Shown: positions 1 to 6,638 of the stretch, piece by piece
How the letters are laid out: each line of letters begins with the position of its first letter
Position numbering within the stretch: the stretch's first letter is position 1
Assembly (NCBI GenBank): GCA_046482735.1
Contig: JAWOEL010000047.1
Span: 1-27,813, forward strand
DNA length: 27,813 nt
From: JAQICB01 sp046482735
GTDB taxonomy: Bacteria; Bacteroidota; Bacteroidia; Bacteroidales; UBA1715
Reading direction: 5' to 3'
Translations under genes and position numbers: made by a program
The notes under the pieces: model-generated
Seen by the model: the letters and a program-made list of their open reading frames with translations, nothing else
What the model was told of the DNA's origin: nothing
The model's database searches: none

Positions 1-177
1 GCATTTTTATTCTTATATTTTTTAGATAGAAATAATATCCTGTATGATACACTTGGAAATAAAAGAATAGCTGATAATACATTGGTTGCTTTAACTTTAA
101 TGATAGCTGTTAGTAACCCAAATGAAAAAGATACAATGATAAAAATTATTGTGAATTTAATTAATCAAAATAATTAA
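1..177 (+). CDS. 3' end of an unknown gene (partial)
   Basis: An open frame enters from the left edge and runs 58 codons to a TAA at 175-177. The visible tail begins with a hydrophobic stretch (AFLFLYFLDR) and ends in an Asn/Ile-rich segment (KIIVNLINQNN). No family motif is visible, so no function is assigned. The frame and its A+T-rich codons fit the neighbouring native genes. The interspersed repeat at about 176-632 begins on the stop codon itself, the same arrangement seen after the Fic gene. It could still be a chance open frame because the N-terminal part lies outside the window. Confidence 0.45.
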   Translation, partial: AFLFLYFLDRNNILYDTLGNKRIADNTLVALTLMIAVSNPNEKDTMIKIIVNLINQNN

Positions 178-632
178 CGAAACGCTAATAACCAAAAATC
201 CACCCACCACACAATCCCCAACCTAAATTTCCGGTTTCACATATGCAGGGGGATTTTTTGAAAACACACAAAAACCTTTAAAAAACAAGCACGTTTTAAA
301 ATCTGCAGACATATTGTTGAATCTATTTCTATACACCAACACAGTGCCGAAATGTATACACGAATCCGGTAGGAGTATAATATCTGTAGAATAAAAACAC
401 AGGTCGTGTTCCTGAATCCGTTAGGATTCACACAACAAATACATGCGACATTCTTCGGAGTCGTGAAATAACATGATACTGATGTGCGATTTTCTTCAGA
501 CGTGTAACCACGCTGTGGTTGAGGGGAGGAGCTTTAGATTCAATTTAAGACCTCACAGTAAAAGTGTTGTAATTTTTTCTCAGTATCTGGAAAAAATGAT
601 GGCTTGGTTTTTGGAGGCGTGCATTAGCGTTT
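176..632. repeat. Palindrome-rich interspersed repeat, copy A
   Basis: This ~455-bp noncoding unit is repeated at about 3474-3896. The two copies share a perfect 56-bp block (379-434 and 3681-3736) and near-identical flanks. The unit is a chain of short stem-loops: GAATCCGTTAGGATTC at 414-429, a degenerate one near 362-377, one around 448-464, and AACCACGCTGTGGTT at 506-520. The outer edges carry a 10-bp perfect inverted repeat, AAACGCTAAT at 180-189 and ATTAGCGTTT at 623-632. The organisation resembles REP/BIME-type repeats. No transposase is encoded. It fills the gap between the partial gene and the FISUMP gene. Confidence 0.8.
414..429. repeat. Perfect 6-bp stem palindrome inside repeat A
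   Basis: GAATCC, loop GTTA, GGATTC. It is conserved exactly in copy C at 3716-3731. It is the best preserved of four evenly spaced palindromes in the unit. Confidence 0.75.
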
Positions 633-691
633 ATTGGAACAAACTAGGAAAACAAAGTAAAACTTAATATAAACGATAGAATTAATCAAAT

Positions 692-1783
692 ATGAAAACA
701 AAAATTACATTATGGATACCGGCAATTGTATTTGCATTATCCTCATTATTTTTAGTAACAAATTGTGAAAAAGACGATGATGTAACAACTGATCCAACTA
801 TTCCGGTAGTAAGCACTAACGAAGTAACCGAAGTAACCCAAACCACTGCAACAAGTGGTGGGAGTATTTCAAGTGATGACGAAGCCACAGTAACAGAACA
901 AGGTGTATGTTGGAGTACATCTCAAACCCCAACTATTGCCGATAATAAAACCACAGAAGGTACCGGAGCGGGGAGTTTTACAAGTGCTATTACTGGTTTA
1001 ACAGCAAATACCACCTACTATGTGCGAGCGTATGCAACTAACAGTGCAGGAACAGGGTATGGTAGTGAAATCTCGTTTACAACACTTGAAGATAATGATG
1101 ATAGTGGCGATGATACCGGTAATATTGTATTTAATCCAAATATCACCTATGGTTCTATGTCCGATATTGATGGCAACACATACAAAACTGTAACCATAGG
1201 CACCCAAACATGGATGGCAGAAAATTTAAAAGTTACCCAATATAACGATGGAACAAGCATCCCACATGTAACCGATTCTATAGCATGGAGTGAATTAACC
1301 ACCGGAGCATTATGCGATTATGATAATATACCGTTAAATTCTGAAACATATGGTAAATTATATAATTGGTATGCTGTAAATACCGGTAATTTATGCCCTA
1401 CGGGTTGGCATGTGCCAAGTGATGACGAATGGACAACTTTTGAAAATCACCTAATTGCAAATGGTTATAATTACGATGGCACTACTACCGACGATAAAAT
1501 AGCAAAAGCAATGGCAAGTTCAAATGGTTGGAAAACTAGTTCAGCTCAAGGAGCAATTGGTAATACTGATTATCCTGAAAAACAAAATGCAAGCGGTTTT
1601 ACAGCCCTTCCGGGTGGCTATCGTAGCAGTATTGGAGCATTCGTTGGAGGCAACGGTATATGGTGGAGTGCTACCGAGGACGATGCCGAGGACGCTTGGT
1701 TCCGGTACATGCACTACAATGACTGCAATGTGCGCAGAGGCAGTAACGGCAGCAAGGAGGATGGTTACTCTGTCCGTTGCTAA
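692..1783 (+). CDS. FISUMP-domain lipoprotein with Fn3-like domain
   Basis: This is a predicted surface lipoprotein of 363 aa. A signal peptide ends at a lipobox with Cys25 (LVTNC), followed by EKDDD, an acidic stretch typical of Bacteroidota surface-export signals. Residues about 45-131 form an Fn3-like domain ending NTTYYVRAYATNSAG. Residues about 150-363 form a FISUMP domain (Fibrobacter succinogenes major paralogous domain, C-type-lectin-like), with W-MAENL, NWYAV, CPTGWHVPSDDEW, a WWSATE block and the terminal GYSVRC. The ligand is unknown; a binding or adhesive role is inferred. The last ~120 bp (1661-1780) are 56% G+C with 18 of 40 codons ending in C, unlike the rest of the gene, which suggests a DGR-type variable region. 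The gene sits between repeat A and a dense cluster of repeats and remnants. Confidence 0.85.
   Translation: MKTKITLWIPAIVFALSSLFLVTNCEKDDDVTTDPTIPVVSTNEVTEVTQTTATSGGSISSDDEATVTEQGVCWSTSQTPTIADNKTTEGTGAGSFTSAITGLTANTTYYVRAYATNSAGTGYGSEISFTTLEDNDDSGDDTGNIVFNPNITYGSMSDIDGNTYKTVTIGTQTWMAENLKVTQYNDGTSIPHVTDSIAWSELTTGALCDYDNIPLNSETYGKLYNWYAVNTGNLCPTGWHVPSDDEWTTFENHLIANGYNYDGTTTDDKIAKAMASSNGWKTSSAQGAIGNTDYPEKQNASGFTALPGGYRSSIGAFVGGNGIWWSATEDDAEDAWFRYMHYNDCNVRRGSNGSKEDGYSVRC
1661..1780 (+). other. Candidate DGR-type variable region in FISUMP gene
   Basis: This segment encodes the stretch from the WW of WWSATE to the C-terminal SVRC. Positions 1681-1780 contain 56 G/C of 100, against 20 of 60 at 1441-1500 in the same gene. 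Codons such as GAC, TTC, TAC, CAC, TGC, CGC and GGC dominate, as expected when AAC codons of a template are randomised at adenines. DGR variable regions commonly sit at this 3' position in FISUMP-type lectin folds (known for the family). No template or reverse transcriptase was found in the window, so the assignment is inference. Confidence 0.4.
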
Positions 1784-1805
1784 GGGACTAGATTTTATTT
1801 GATTT

Positions 1806-1853
1806 ACCCTGTTAAATAAGGCAAAGCCTTCCACGAAGTGGATTTAACAGGGT
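1806..1853. repeat. 48-nt perfect three-way-junction inverted repeat
   Basis: A 12-bp outer stem (ACCCTGTTAAAT at 1806-1817, ATTTAACAGGGT at 1842-1853) encloses two adjacent hairpins with no unpaired junction bases: AAGGC-AAA-GCCTT (1818-1830) and CCAC-GAA-GTGG (1831-1841). It starts 23 bp after the FISUMP stop. It could act as a terminator-like RNA structure, a DNA cruciform, or a mobile repeat. A further stem with one G-T pair, CCGCC-AAA-GGTGG, lies at about 1879-1891. No U-tract follows, so a standard Rho-independent terminator is less likely. Confidence 0.75.
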
Positions 1854-1910
1854 GAATTTGACTATTTGTTTATTTCCCCCGCCAAAGGTGGAGTCGATTT
1901 TTTGAAAACT

Positions 1911-2039
1911 GTCTGAACCACTCATTAAGCTGATAAAATGATGTACTATGATTATAAAAAAACCTTATATCAGTGATTGATAATAACATAAATAGTAAAT
2001 CAACGAAATCAATAAATCAAACAAATCAGTGGTTCAGAC
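1911..2039. mobile_element. 129-bp MITE-like element with 12-bp terminal inverted repeats
   Basis: The perfect ends are GTCTGAACCACT (1911-1922) and AGTGGTTCAGAC (2028-2039). The interior is very A+T-rich and has no coding potential. Its right half repeats an AAATCA word at roughly 8-10-bp steps. No clear target-site duplication is seen. It lies between the intact FISUMP gene and a decayed FISUMP fragment. It is interpreted as a non-autonomous element or the remnant of one; no transposase is present in the window. Confidence 0.6.
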
Positions 2040-2049
2040 AATATTGAAG

Positions 2050-2118
2050 GCTACGGTTACTGGTTCTACGAGTACGTGGTACCGTAACATGACGAGTTTA
2101 TATAATACCAGCGTTTAT
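2050..2118 (+). pseudogene. Decayed FISUMP C-terminal fragment
   Basis: One frame reads ATVTGSTSTWYRNMTSLYNT followed by SVYS. This matches the FISUMP C-terminal pattern (SAT, then WYR-M, then N-SVYR) that the intact gene shows as SATE, then WFRYM, then CNVRR. The fragment has no start or upstream domain, and the terminal GYSVRC is missing. Instead it runs into repeat material at about 2118 and stops at a TAA at 2149-2151. It begins about 10 bp from the end of the MITE-like element. It is most likely the remnant of a second FISUMP gene; whether it could act as a donor or template for the intact gene is unknown. Confidence 0.5.
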
Positions 2119-2179
2119 TCAATTCAAGACCTCACAGTAAAAGTGTCGTAATTTTTTCTCAGTATCCGAAAAAAAAATG
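2118..2179. repeat. Partial third copy (B) of the palindrome-rich repeat
   Basis: This ~60-bp stretch matches 539-598 in copy A and about 3837-3897 in copy C. It shares the words GACCTCACAGTAAAAGTG and AATTTTTTCTCAGTATC. Only the 3' end of the repeat is present, and it is fused directly to the FISUMP fragment. That makes it a scar of insertion, deletion or recombination between repeat copies. Confidence 0.75.
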
Positions 2180-2250
2180 TACTTTTATAGAAAATAGAGG
2201 AAATGGCAGGAGGTTTTGAGGTGGGCTGCCCTTACAAACAGAGATGCATT

Positions 2251-2278
2251 ATGTAAGAAAAATCATTTTTTCTTACAT
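2251..2278. promoter_or_regulatory. Palindrome upstream of the Fic promoter (possible operator)
   Basis: A perfect 12-bp inverted repeat, ATGTAAGAAAAA (2251-2262) and TTTTTCTTACAT (2267-2278), with a TCAT spacer. It ends 22 bp before the TTTG of the Fic promoter. The Fic protein carries a C-terminal winged-helix-like region, so autoregulation through this site is a reasonable but untested idea. It could also be a weak terminator for upstream transcription. Confidence 0.45.
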
Positions 2279-2300
2279 AACAAGTTTGCTATTTAAAAAT

Positions 2301-2332
2301 TTTGCTAATTTCTTAAATAAGACGTATCTTTG
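2301..2332 (+). promoter_or_regulatory. Bacteroidota-type promoter of the Fic gene
   Basis: TTTG at 2301-2304 and TATCTTTG at 2325-2332 are separated by 20 bp. This fits the -33/-7 consensus TTTG, N19-21, TAnnTTTG exactly. It places transcription start near 2339 and excludes the upstream in-frame TTG at 2330, which lies inside the -7 box, as the start codon. Confidence 0.7.
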
Positions 2333-2350
2333 ATAAAGAAAATTTTAAAA

Positions 2351-3475
2351 ATGAAGAATTTTAAAGCGGGTAGATATATTAATCAAGGAACGTATAAAAG
2401 TTTTCAGCCTGAAAAAATCAATAAACAATGGGTTTTGGATGATATGGAATTAGTAGGTCTTCTAAGTCAGGCAGATAGGCAACTTGGACGATTGGATATG
2501 TATTCTGAGTATATCCCAAATATTGATTTGTTTATCAGTATGCATATCGCTAAAGAAGCTACAAAGTCCAGTAAAATTGAAGGAACAAAAACCAATATTG
2601 AGGAGGCATTGCTGGATAAAGAGGATGTTAATGAGGAAAAAAGAAATGATTGGGAAGAAGTTCAAAATTATATATCTGCATTACACTCAGCAATTGAAAA
2701 TTTGAAAAAGTTACCTTTTTCTTCAAGATTAATTAAAGAAACCCATACAACACTATTAACAGGAGTAAGAGGAAAACACAAGTTGCCCGGAGAATTTAGA
2801 CGAAGTCAAAACTGGATAGGTGGAGCTTCAATAAGTGATGCAACATTTATTCCTCCAACATTTGAATCAGTAAATGACCTCATGAGTGATATTGAAAAAT
2901 TTGCACATTCAGAAGAATATTATTTTCCGGATTTATTGAAAATCGCACTTATTCATTATCAATTTGAAACAATTCATCCATTTTTGGATGGAAATGGTAG
3001 AGTTGGACGATTGATGATAACTTTATATTTAGTAGAAAAAGGAATACTTAAAAAGCCCATATTATACCTTTCCGATTTTTTTGAAAGAAATCGAACTTTG
3101 TATTATGATAATCTAATGCGAGCCAGAGAGAAAAATGATATAACACAGTGGTTTAAATTCTTTTTAGTAGGAGTTGTTGAGACTGCCAAAAACAGTATTG
3201 AAACATTTGATGGTATTTTGAAGTTACAGAAGGAAATTGAAATTAAGATTCAAAGTTTAGGAAGTCGTTCAAATAATGCAATGTTAATAATTAATCACTT
3301 GTTTCAGAAACCAATAATAGATGCACAATCAGCCAATCAAATAACCAAATTATCTTTACCTTCTGTATATAAACTAATTAATGATTTGGAGGAATTGAAA
3401 ATAGTGGAGGAAATTACAGGTGGAAAACGAGGGAGGTTATTTGTGTTTAAAGAATATTTAGAATTATTTACATAA
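2351..3475 (+). CDS. Fic-domain protein with inhibitory helix and C-terminal winged helix
   Basis: This is a predicted Fic-fold nucleotidyltransferase (AMPylator or related) of 374 aa. The catalytic loop HPFLDGNGRVGR is complete at residues 209-220, including the catalytic His209. An N-terminal Fic_N region contains SSKIEG at residues 73-78, matching the class II inhibitory motif (S/T)xxxE(G/N), so the protein should be auto-inhibited. The C-terminus (QSANQITKLSLPSVYKLIND onward) looks like a winged helix. The ATG at 2351 is chosen because the upstream TTG at 2330 falls within the promoter's -7 box. The gene is flanked by repeat copies B and C, which suggests an acquired cassette. The protein target is unknown, and no separate antitoxin gene is seen. 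Confidence 0.88.
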   Translation: MKNFKAGRYINQGTYKSFQPEKINKQWVLDDMELVGLLSQADRQLGRLDMYSEYIPNIDLFISMHIAKEATKSSKIEGTKTNIEEALLDKEDVNEEKRNDWEEVQNYISALHSAIENLKKLPFSSRLIKETHTTLLTGVRGKHKLPGEFRRSQNWIGGASISDATFIPPTFESVNDLMSDIEKFAHSEEYYFPDLLKIALIHYQFETIHPFLDGNGRVGRLMITLYLVEKGILKKPILYLSDFFERNRTLYYDNLMRAREKNDITQWFKFFLVGVVETAKNSIETFDGILKLQKEIEIKIQSLGSRSNNAMLIINHLFQKPIIDAQSANQITKLSLPSVYKLINDLEELKIVEEITGGKRGRLFVFKEYLELFT

Positions 3476-3896
3476 CGTTTGCTAATAATAAGAATAACCA
3501 AAAATCAACCCACCACACAATTCCCAACCTAAATCCTCGGTTGAACTAAATCTTTGGTTTTTACATAGGGGGTATATTTGAAAATACAAAAACACTTCAA
3601 AAATAAGCAAACATAGTATTGAATGCATTTCTATATACCAACACAGTGCCGAAATGTGTAGACGACTCCGGTAGGAGTCAAATATCTGTAGAATAAAAAC
3701 ACAGGTCGTGTTCCTGAATCCGTTAGGATTCACACATTAAAAACATACGACATCCTCCGGAGTCGTGAAATATGATGATACTGATGTGCAATTTTCTACA
3801 GACATACAACCACGCTGTGGTTGAGGGGGGGCTTTAGATTTAATTTAATACCTCACAGTAAAAGTTCCGTAATTTTTTCTCAGTATCCGAAAAAAA
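3474..3896. repeat. Palindrome-rich interspersed repeat, copy C
   Basis: A full-length partner of copy A that starts on the stop codon of the Fic gene. It contains perfect stem-loops GACTCCGGTAGGAGTC (3664-3679), GAATCCGTTAGGATTC (3716-3731) and AACCACGCTGTGGTT (3808-3822), plus a bulged one around 3748-3766. The 56-bp block 3681-3736 is identical to 379-434. Unlike copy A, I find no ATTAGC-type right-end inverted repeat, so its right boundary is judged by loss of similarity. Confidence 0.8.
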
Positions 3897-4060
3897 TGAA
3901 AAATGGTGTTGAGGTGTGTATATACATATATGTTGTGGTTGAGTGTTGATAGTATTTTGGGAAAATTCTACTTACGAGTTTATACACTTTTGTGTGGATA
4001 ATAACTTATTTTCTCTAATATATTTATATTTTTACAGGTTTTAATTTCGTGTAGTTTGTT
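3897..4060. other. AT-rich leader before the membrane-protein gene
   Basis: No gene, terminator or convincing promoter was recognised here. The sequence after repeat C is A+T-rich, with an in-frame TAG at 4052 just before the TTG start of the next gene. Confidence 0.4.
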
Positions 4061-5971
4061 TTGAGTCATTATACAATAATACCAATTTATTATTTTTGTG
4101 CTTGTTTCGTTCTCTTATGTGTTTATGTAACAGGTCATTCATTTTTATATGTAATTAGATATAAAAATAACAATAATTTACAATCAGTTGTATATAAAAT
4201 GTTGATTGGAATTATTGGGATTGTTTCTTGTGGTGCAATTTTATATACTCGTGGTAATACTTTGTATGTGGGGCTTGTGTTGTTTGGTATATTATTTTTT
4301 TTGCATGCTAAAAAAAATTATAATCGTGTTAAAACCGCATATATTACAAGTATTATCAATGAATTGAAAATACTTGGTTATTTTGCAATATGTATTTTTG
4401 TATTTATACTATGTATTGCCTTTATTTTTGCATATTCTCATGACCCTCAGTGGGCGATTCAAGATTATTCGTATTATGCCAGAATAGCTCATATATTAGT
4501 TACTCATGGTGTTGAAACTAACGCTTTTAATCTTGCCATGCCTGGCAATACTTTATTTGAAAAGGCACATTTTTACCATTATTTTGAATTATGGTTTACC
4601 GGAATTGTATCAAAAGTATTTCGTTTAAATTCTCTGTATACTCTTATTTATATTGTTCAACCTGTTCTTTTAAGTCTTGTTGTTCTTTTATTACGTATTT
4701 ATTTTGTTAGAAGATATGCTAAAAGATTATCAAATTATGTGTTGAGTATTTTACCTTTTGGTCTTGTTTTTATTTCTTCTGCTGCTCATTTAGCAAATTA
4801 TGTGCAAGATTTTTGGTTTAGTGCTGAGCCATTTATGTGCTATTATAACATAAAATTGTCAACTGTTTACATTGTTGTTTTATTGTATCTTACTATTTCA
4901 CGACATTCATATCGTGTGATTGTGCCGGTAGTTTTGGTAATGTTTGTATATCCTTCAACAATACCAATTACTTTAGGTGGCTTAAGTGTATATGCAATAA
5001 TTTCGAAATTCTGGTATAGAAAGAATATCTCTTTAGAATTGATTGGTTTATGTACAGTTCTTTGTGCCGTGGTTGTAACTTATGGGTTTCAAAAAAATGA
5101 TTCTACGGTTTATTCAATAACAGATTTTGTCGTTTCAAAAATGCAATCGTTACATCTTGAGAGTCTACAATTGTTAATTAGTGATATTTTATATTATTAT
5201 GTGAGGTTATATGGATTATATGTTTTATTTATTATTCTATTGTTTTCTGCAACCAAAAGAATATGTAATGATGTTTCGTGTACTCAGGATGTGTTTTTGA
5301 TTTTAGGTATGCTTGTTGCAAGTTTTGTTTCGGATTTTCTGCTCTATGATGTTGGAGATTGGTATCAATTACACAGTAATTTTTTTATACCGTTTTTTAC
5401 TATTATCCTTTTTTTGAGTATTGTAGATTCATTTGTTTTTAAAAAATATAACTTGCTAGTGTGTAGTTTGATTATGCTTCAGTTAATTTCGTTTGTGATA
5501 TATTGTAATGAAAGTGGATTTTTTAAAACAGGATATAATAAAGAAAAGTATGCTTTTTTAAAACATGAATTTTTGAATAAAAATTTTTCATCTGCATATA
5601 TCAAAAAGCTTGACATATCAAAAAATCAATATTCTGGGAATGTGAATTTTTTACAACCATTTCCGGAAATTTCCCGGTTTACAAATCATTATTATCCTGT
5701 ATATTTATCTGCTCATAAAACATTTGCTCCAACACATAATAATGTTCCGATAAATAAAACTATTGAAAAATCTCCATTTTATCAGTTTATTAATGATTCT
5801 ATGCGAACTAACATATATAATCTTGCAATTGATTATATTTCATTACATTCTGTTAAATATTTATTTATTGAAAAAGAAGCATCGTTTGATTCAGTTTTGT
5901 ATAAATTACCTGTTGATTCAAAATTTGAATATAATGATGAGGACTATATAATTGTTCGGTTAAAATGGTGA
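4061..5971 (+). CDS. Large polytopic membrane protein, possibly GT-C-like glycosyltransferase
   Basis: 636 aa, with about 12 hydrophobic segments in the first ~490 residues and a soluble C-terminal domain of about 140 residues. Near residue 128 the first large extracytoplasmic loop reads HDPQWAIQDYSYYARIAH, followed by AHFYHYFELWF. Acidic/aromatic first loops like this, and a C-terminal segment ending in the style of HSVKYLFIEKE, are usual in GT-C-type enzymes that transfer sugars from polyprenyl-phosphate donors. That family call is inference from layout, not a firm match. Translation probably starts at TTG 4061 because an in-frame TAG precedes it at 4052 and the first in-frame ATG comes ~46 codons later, after a membrane segment. 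The gene is very A+T-rich. It converges with the YjbR-like gene, leaving 5 bp between stops. Confidence 0.7.
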   Translation: MSHYTIIPIYYFCACFVLLCVYVTGHSFLYVIRYKNNNNLQSVVYKMLIGIIGIVSCGAILYTRGNTLYVGLVLFGILFFLHAKKNYNRVKTAYITSIINELKILGYFAICIFVFILCIAFIFAYSHDPQWAIQDYSYYARIAHILVTHGVETNAFNLAMPGNTLFEKAHFYHYFELWFTGIVSKVFRLNSLYTLIYIVQPVLLSLVVLLLRIYFVRRYAKRLSNYVLSILPFGLVFISSAAHLANYVQDFWFSAEPFMCYYNIKLSTVYIVVLLYLTISRHSYRVIVPVVLVMFVYPSTIPITLGGLSVYAIISKFWYRKNISLELIGLCTVLCAVVVTYGFQKNDSTVYSITDFVVSKMQSLHLESLQLLISDILYYYVRLYGLYVLFIILLFSATKRICNDVSCTQDVFLILGMLVASFVSDFLLYDVGDWYQLHSNFFIPFFTIILFLSIVDSFVFKKYNLLVCSLIMLQLISFVIYCNESGFFKTGYNKEKYAFLKHEFLNKNFSSAYIKKLDISKNQYSGNVNFLQPFPEISRFTNHYYPVYLSAHKTFAPTHNNVPINKTIEKSPFYQFINDSMRTNIYNLAIDYISLHSVKYLFIEKEASFDSVLYKLPVDSKFEYNDEDYIIVRLKW

Positions 5972-5976
5972 ATGAA

Positions 5977-6336
5977 TTACAGTTCTTTAATTTCCCTCTG
6001 CATTTTTTTTGTCAGTTTACCAAAAGCAAGTTCATACGAATGATCAATCAATTTACAGATCTCTGCATAGTGCATGTTTCCGGATAAATATATGGTATTC
6101 CAGTGTTTTTTATTGAAATGAAAAGCCGGGGTGATTTCGGGGTGTTGTTCTCGTAATTCAATTACCAAATCAGGATCGCATTTTAATGTTATACCTCTGT
6201 TTTTGTCTGATAAATCGAGTAAGGCAAACAGTTTATCCCCAACTTTAAAAACCAATGCGGTGTCGTTAAATGGTAAACTTTCGTGTACGCCTTGTTTTGA
6301 TAAACAGTATTCGCGGATGTCTTCAATTGAATTCAT
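5977..6336 (-). CDS. MmcQ/YjbR family protein
   Basis: A 119-aa cytoplasmic protein of the MmcQ/YjbR (DUF419) family. Family hallmarks are clear: an N-terminal EDIREYCLSKQGVHESLPF, then LVFKVGDKLFALLDL, a KCDP segment, and the signature NKKHWNTIYLSG followed by a helix with IDHSYELAF. Members have a CyaY-like or double-wing fold, and some bind DNA, but the biological role is unsettled. The ATG at 6336 (MNSIEDIREY) is preferred over an in-frame ATG 24 codons upstream, because the family starts here and the upstream stretch is low-complexity and hydrophobic. It points towards the preceding membrane-protein gene; the stops are 5 bp apart with no obvious terminator between them. Confidence 0.85.
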   Translation of the reverse strand: MNSIEDIREYCLSKQGVHESLPFNDTALVFKVGDKLFALLDLSDKNRGITLKCDPDLVIELREQHPEITPAFHFNKKHWNTIYLSGNMHYAEICKLIDHSYELAFGKLTKKMQREIKEL

Positions 6337-6638
6337 AAAATTATGTTTATTGTATTTTAAGGCAAGATATAAAAAAAGAGTTATACATAATATATTATTG
6401 TTTGACATATTTTGTCGTAATTAAGTTTAATATGATGCATTAGAGATGTCATCTCTTAATTTTTTTTTATATTTTTGACCATATGAACTGAATTGTAATT
6501 GATGATTTACGAAACAGTTAGCTTACGTATAATGAATATTGTGCATGTACAAGGTGTTTGATGGCTTGAAAAAAGTATGGTGTACCCTTCTGCAATTGGC
6601 AATGAGGTATGACCTTTGAAAATAATTAAATTAAATAT
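6337..6638. other. Divergent intergenic region
   Basis: 302 bp between the divergent YjbR-like and PorE-like genes. It is A+T-rich and no RNA gene was recognised. A near-match to the -7 box (GACCTTTG, 6611-6618) lies 21 bp before the PorE-like start but lacks a well-spaced TTTG. No clear operator was seen. Confidence 0.4.

Noticed and set aside
237..431. Minus-strand ORF sharing MNPNGFRNTTCVFILQI with one at 3482-3733
   Set aside because: Both lie inside the palindrome-rich repeat; the protein similarity follows from the DNA repeat. Indels between copies break the frame, and nothing supports translation.
362..520. CRISPR array
   Set aside because: The palindromes differ in sequence and are not direct repeats with unique spacers; no cas genes are present.
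473..667. 64-aa plus-strand ORF
   Set aside because: It lies within repeat A and its flank, has no family features, and its counterpart in copy C is not conserved.
2050..2118. Template repeat of a DGR
   Set aside because: Similarity to the candidate variable region is limited to a short WxRxM stretch and does not hold at nucleotide level across the region; a decayed paralogue is simpler.
2330..2350. TTG start for the Fic gene
   Set aside because: It sits inside the -7 box TATCTTTG, so it would precede the transcript start.
176..3896. Integron-like cassette array with attC sites
   Set aside because: The gene-plus-repeat layout is suggestive, but the repeat ends do not match RYYYAAC and GTTRRRY, the units are too long, and there is no integrase or attI.
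6337..6408. Longer N-terminus for the YjbR-like protein
   Set aside because: The extra 24 residues are hydrophobic, low-complexity and outside the family's usual start.
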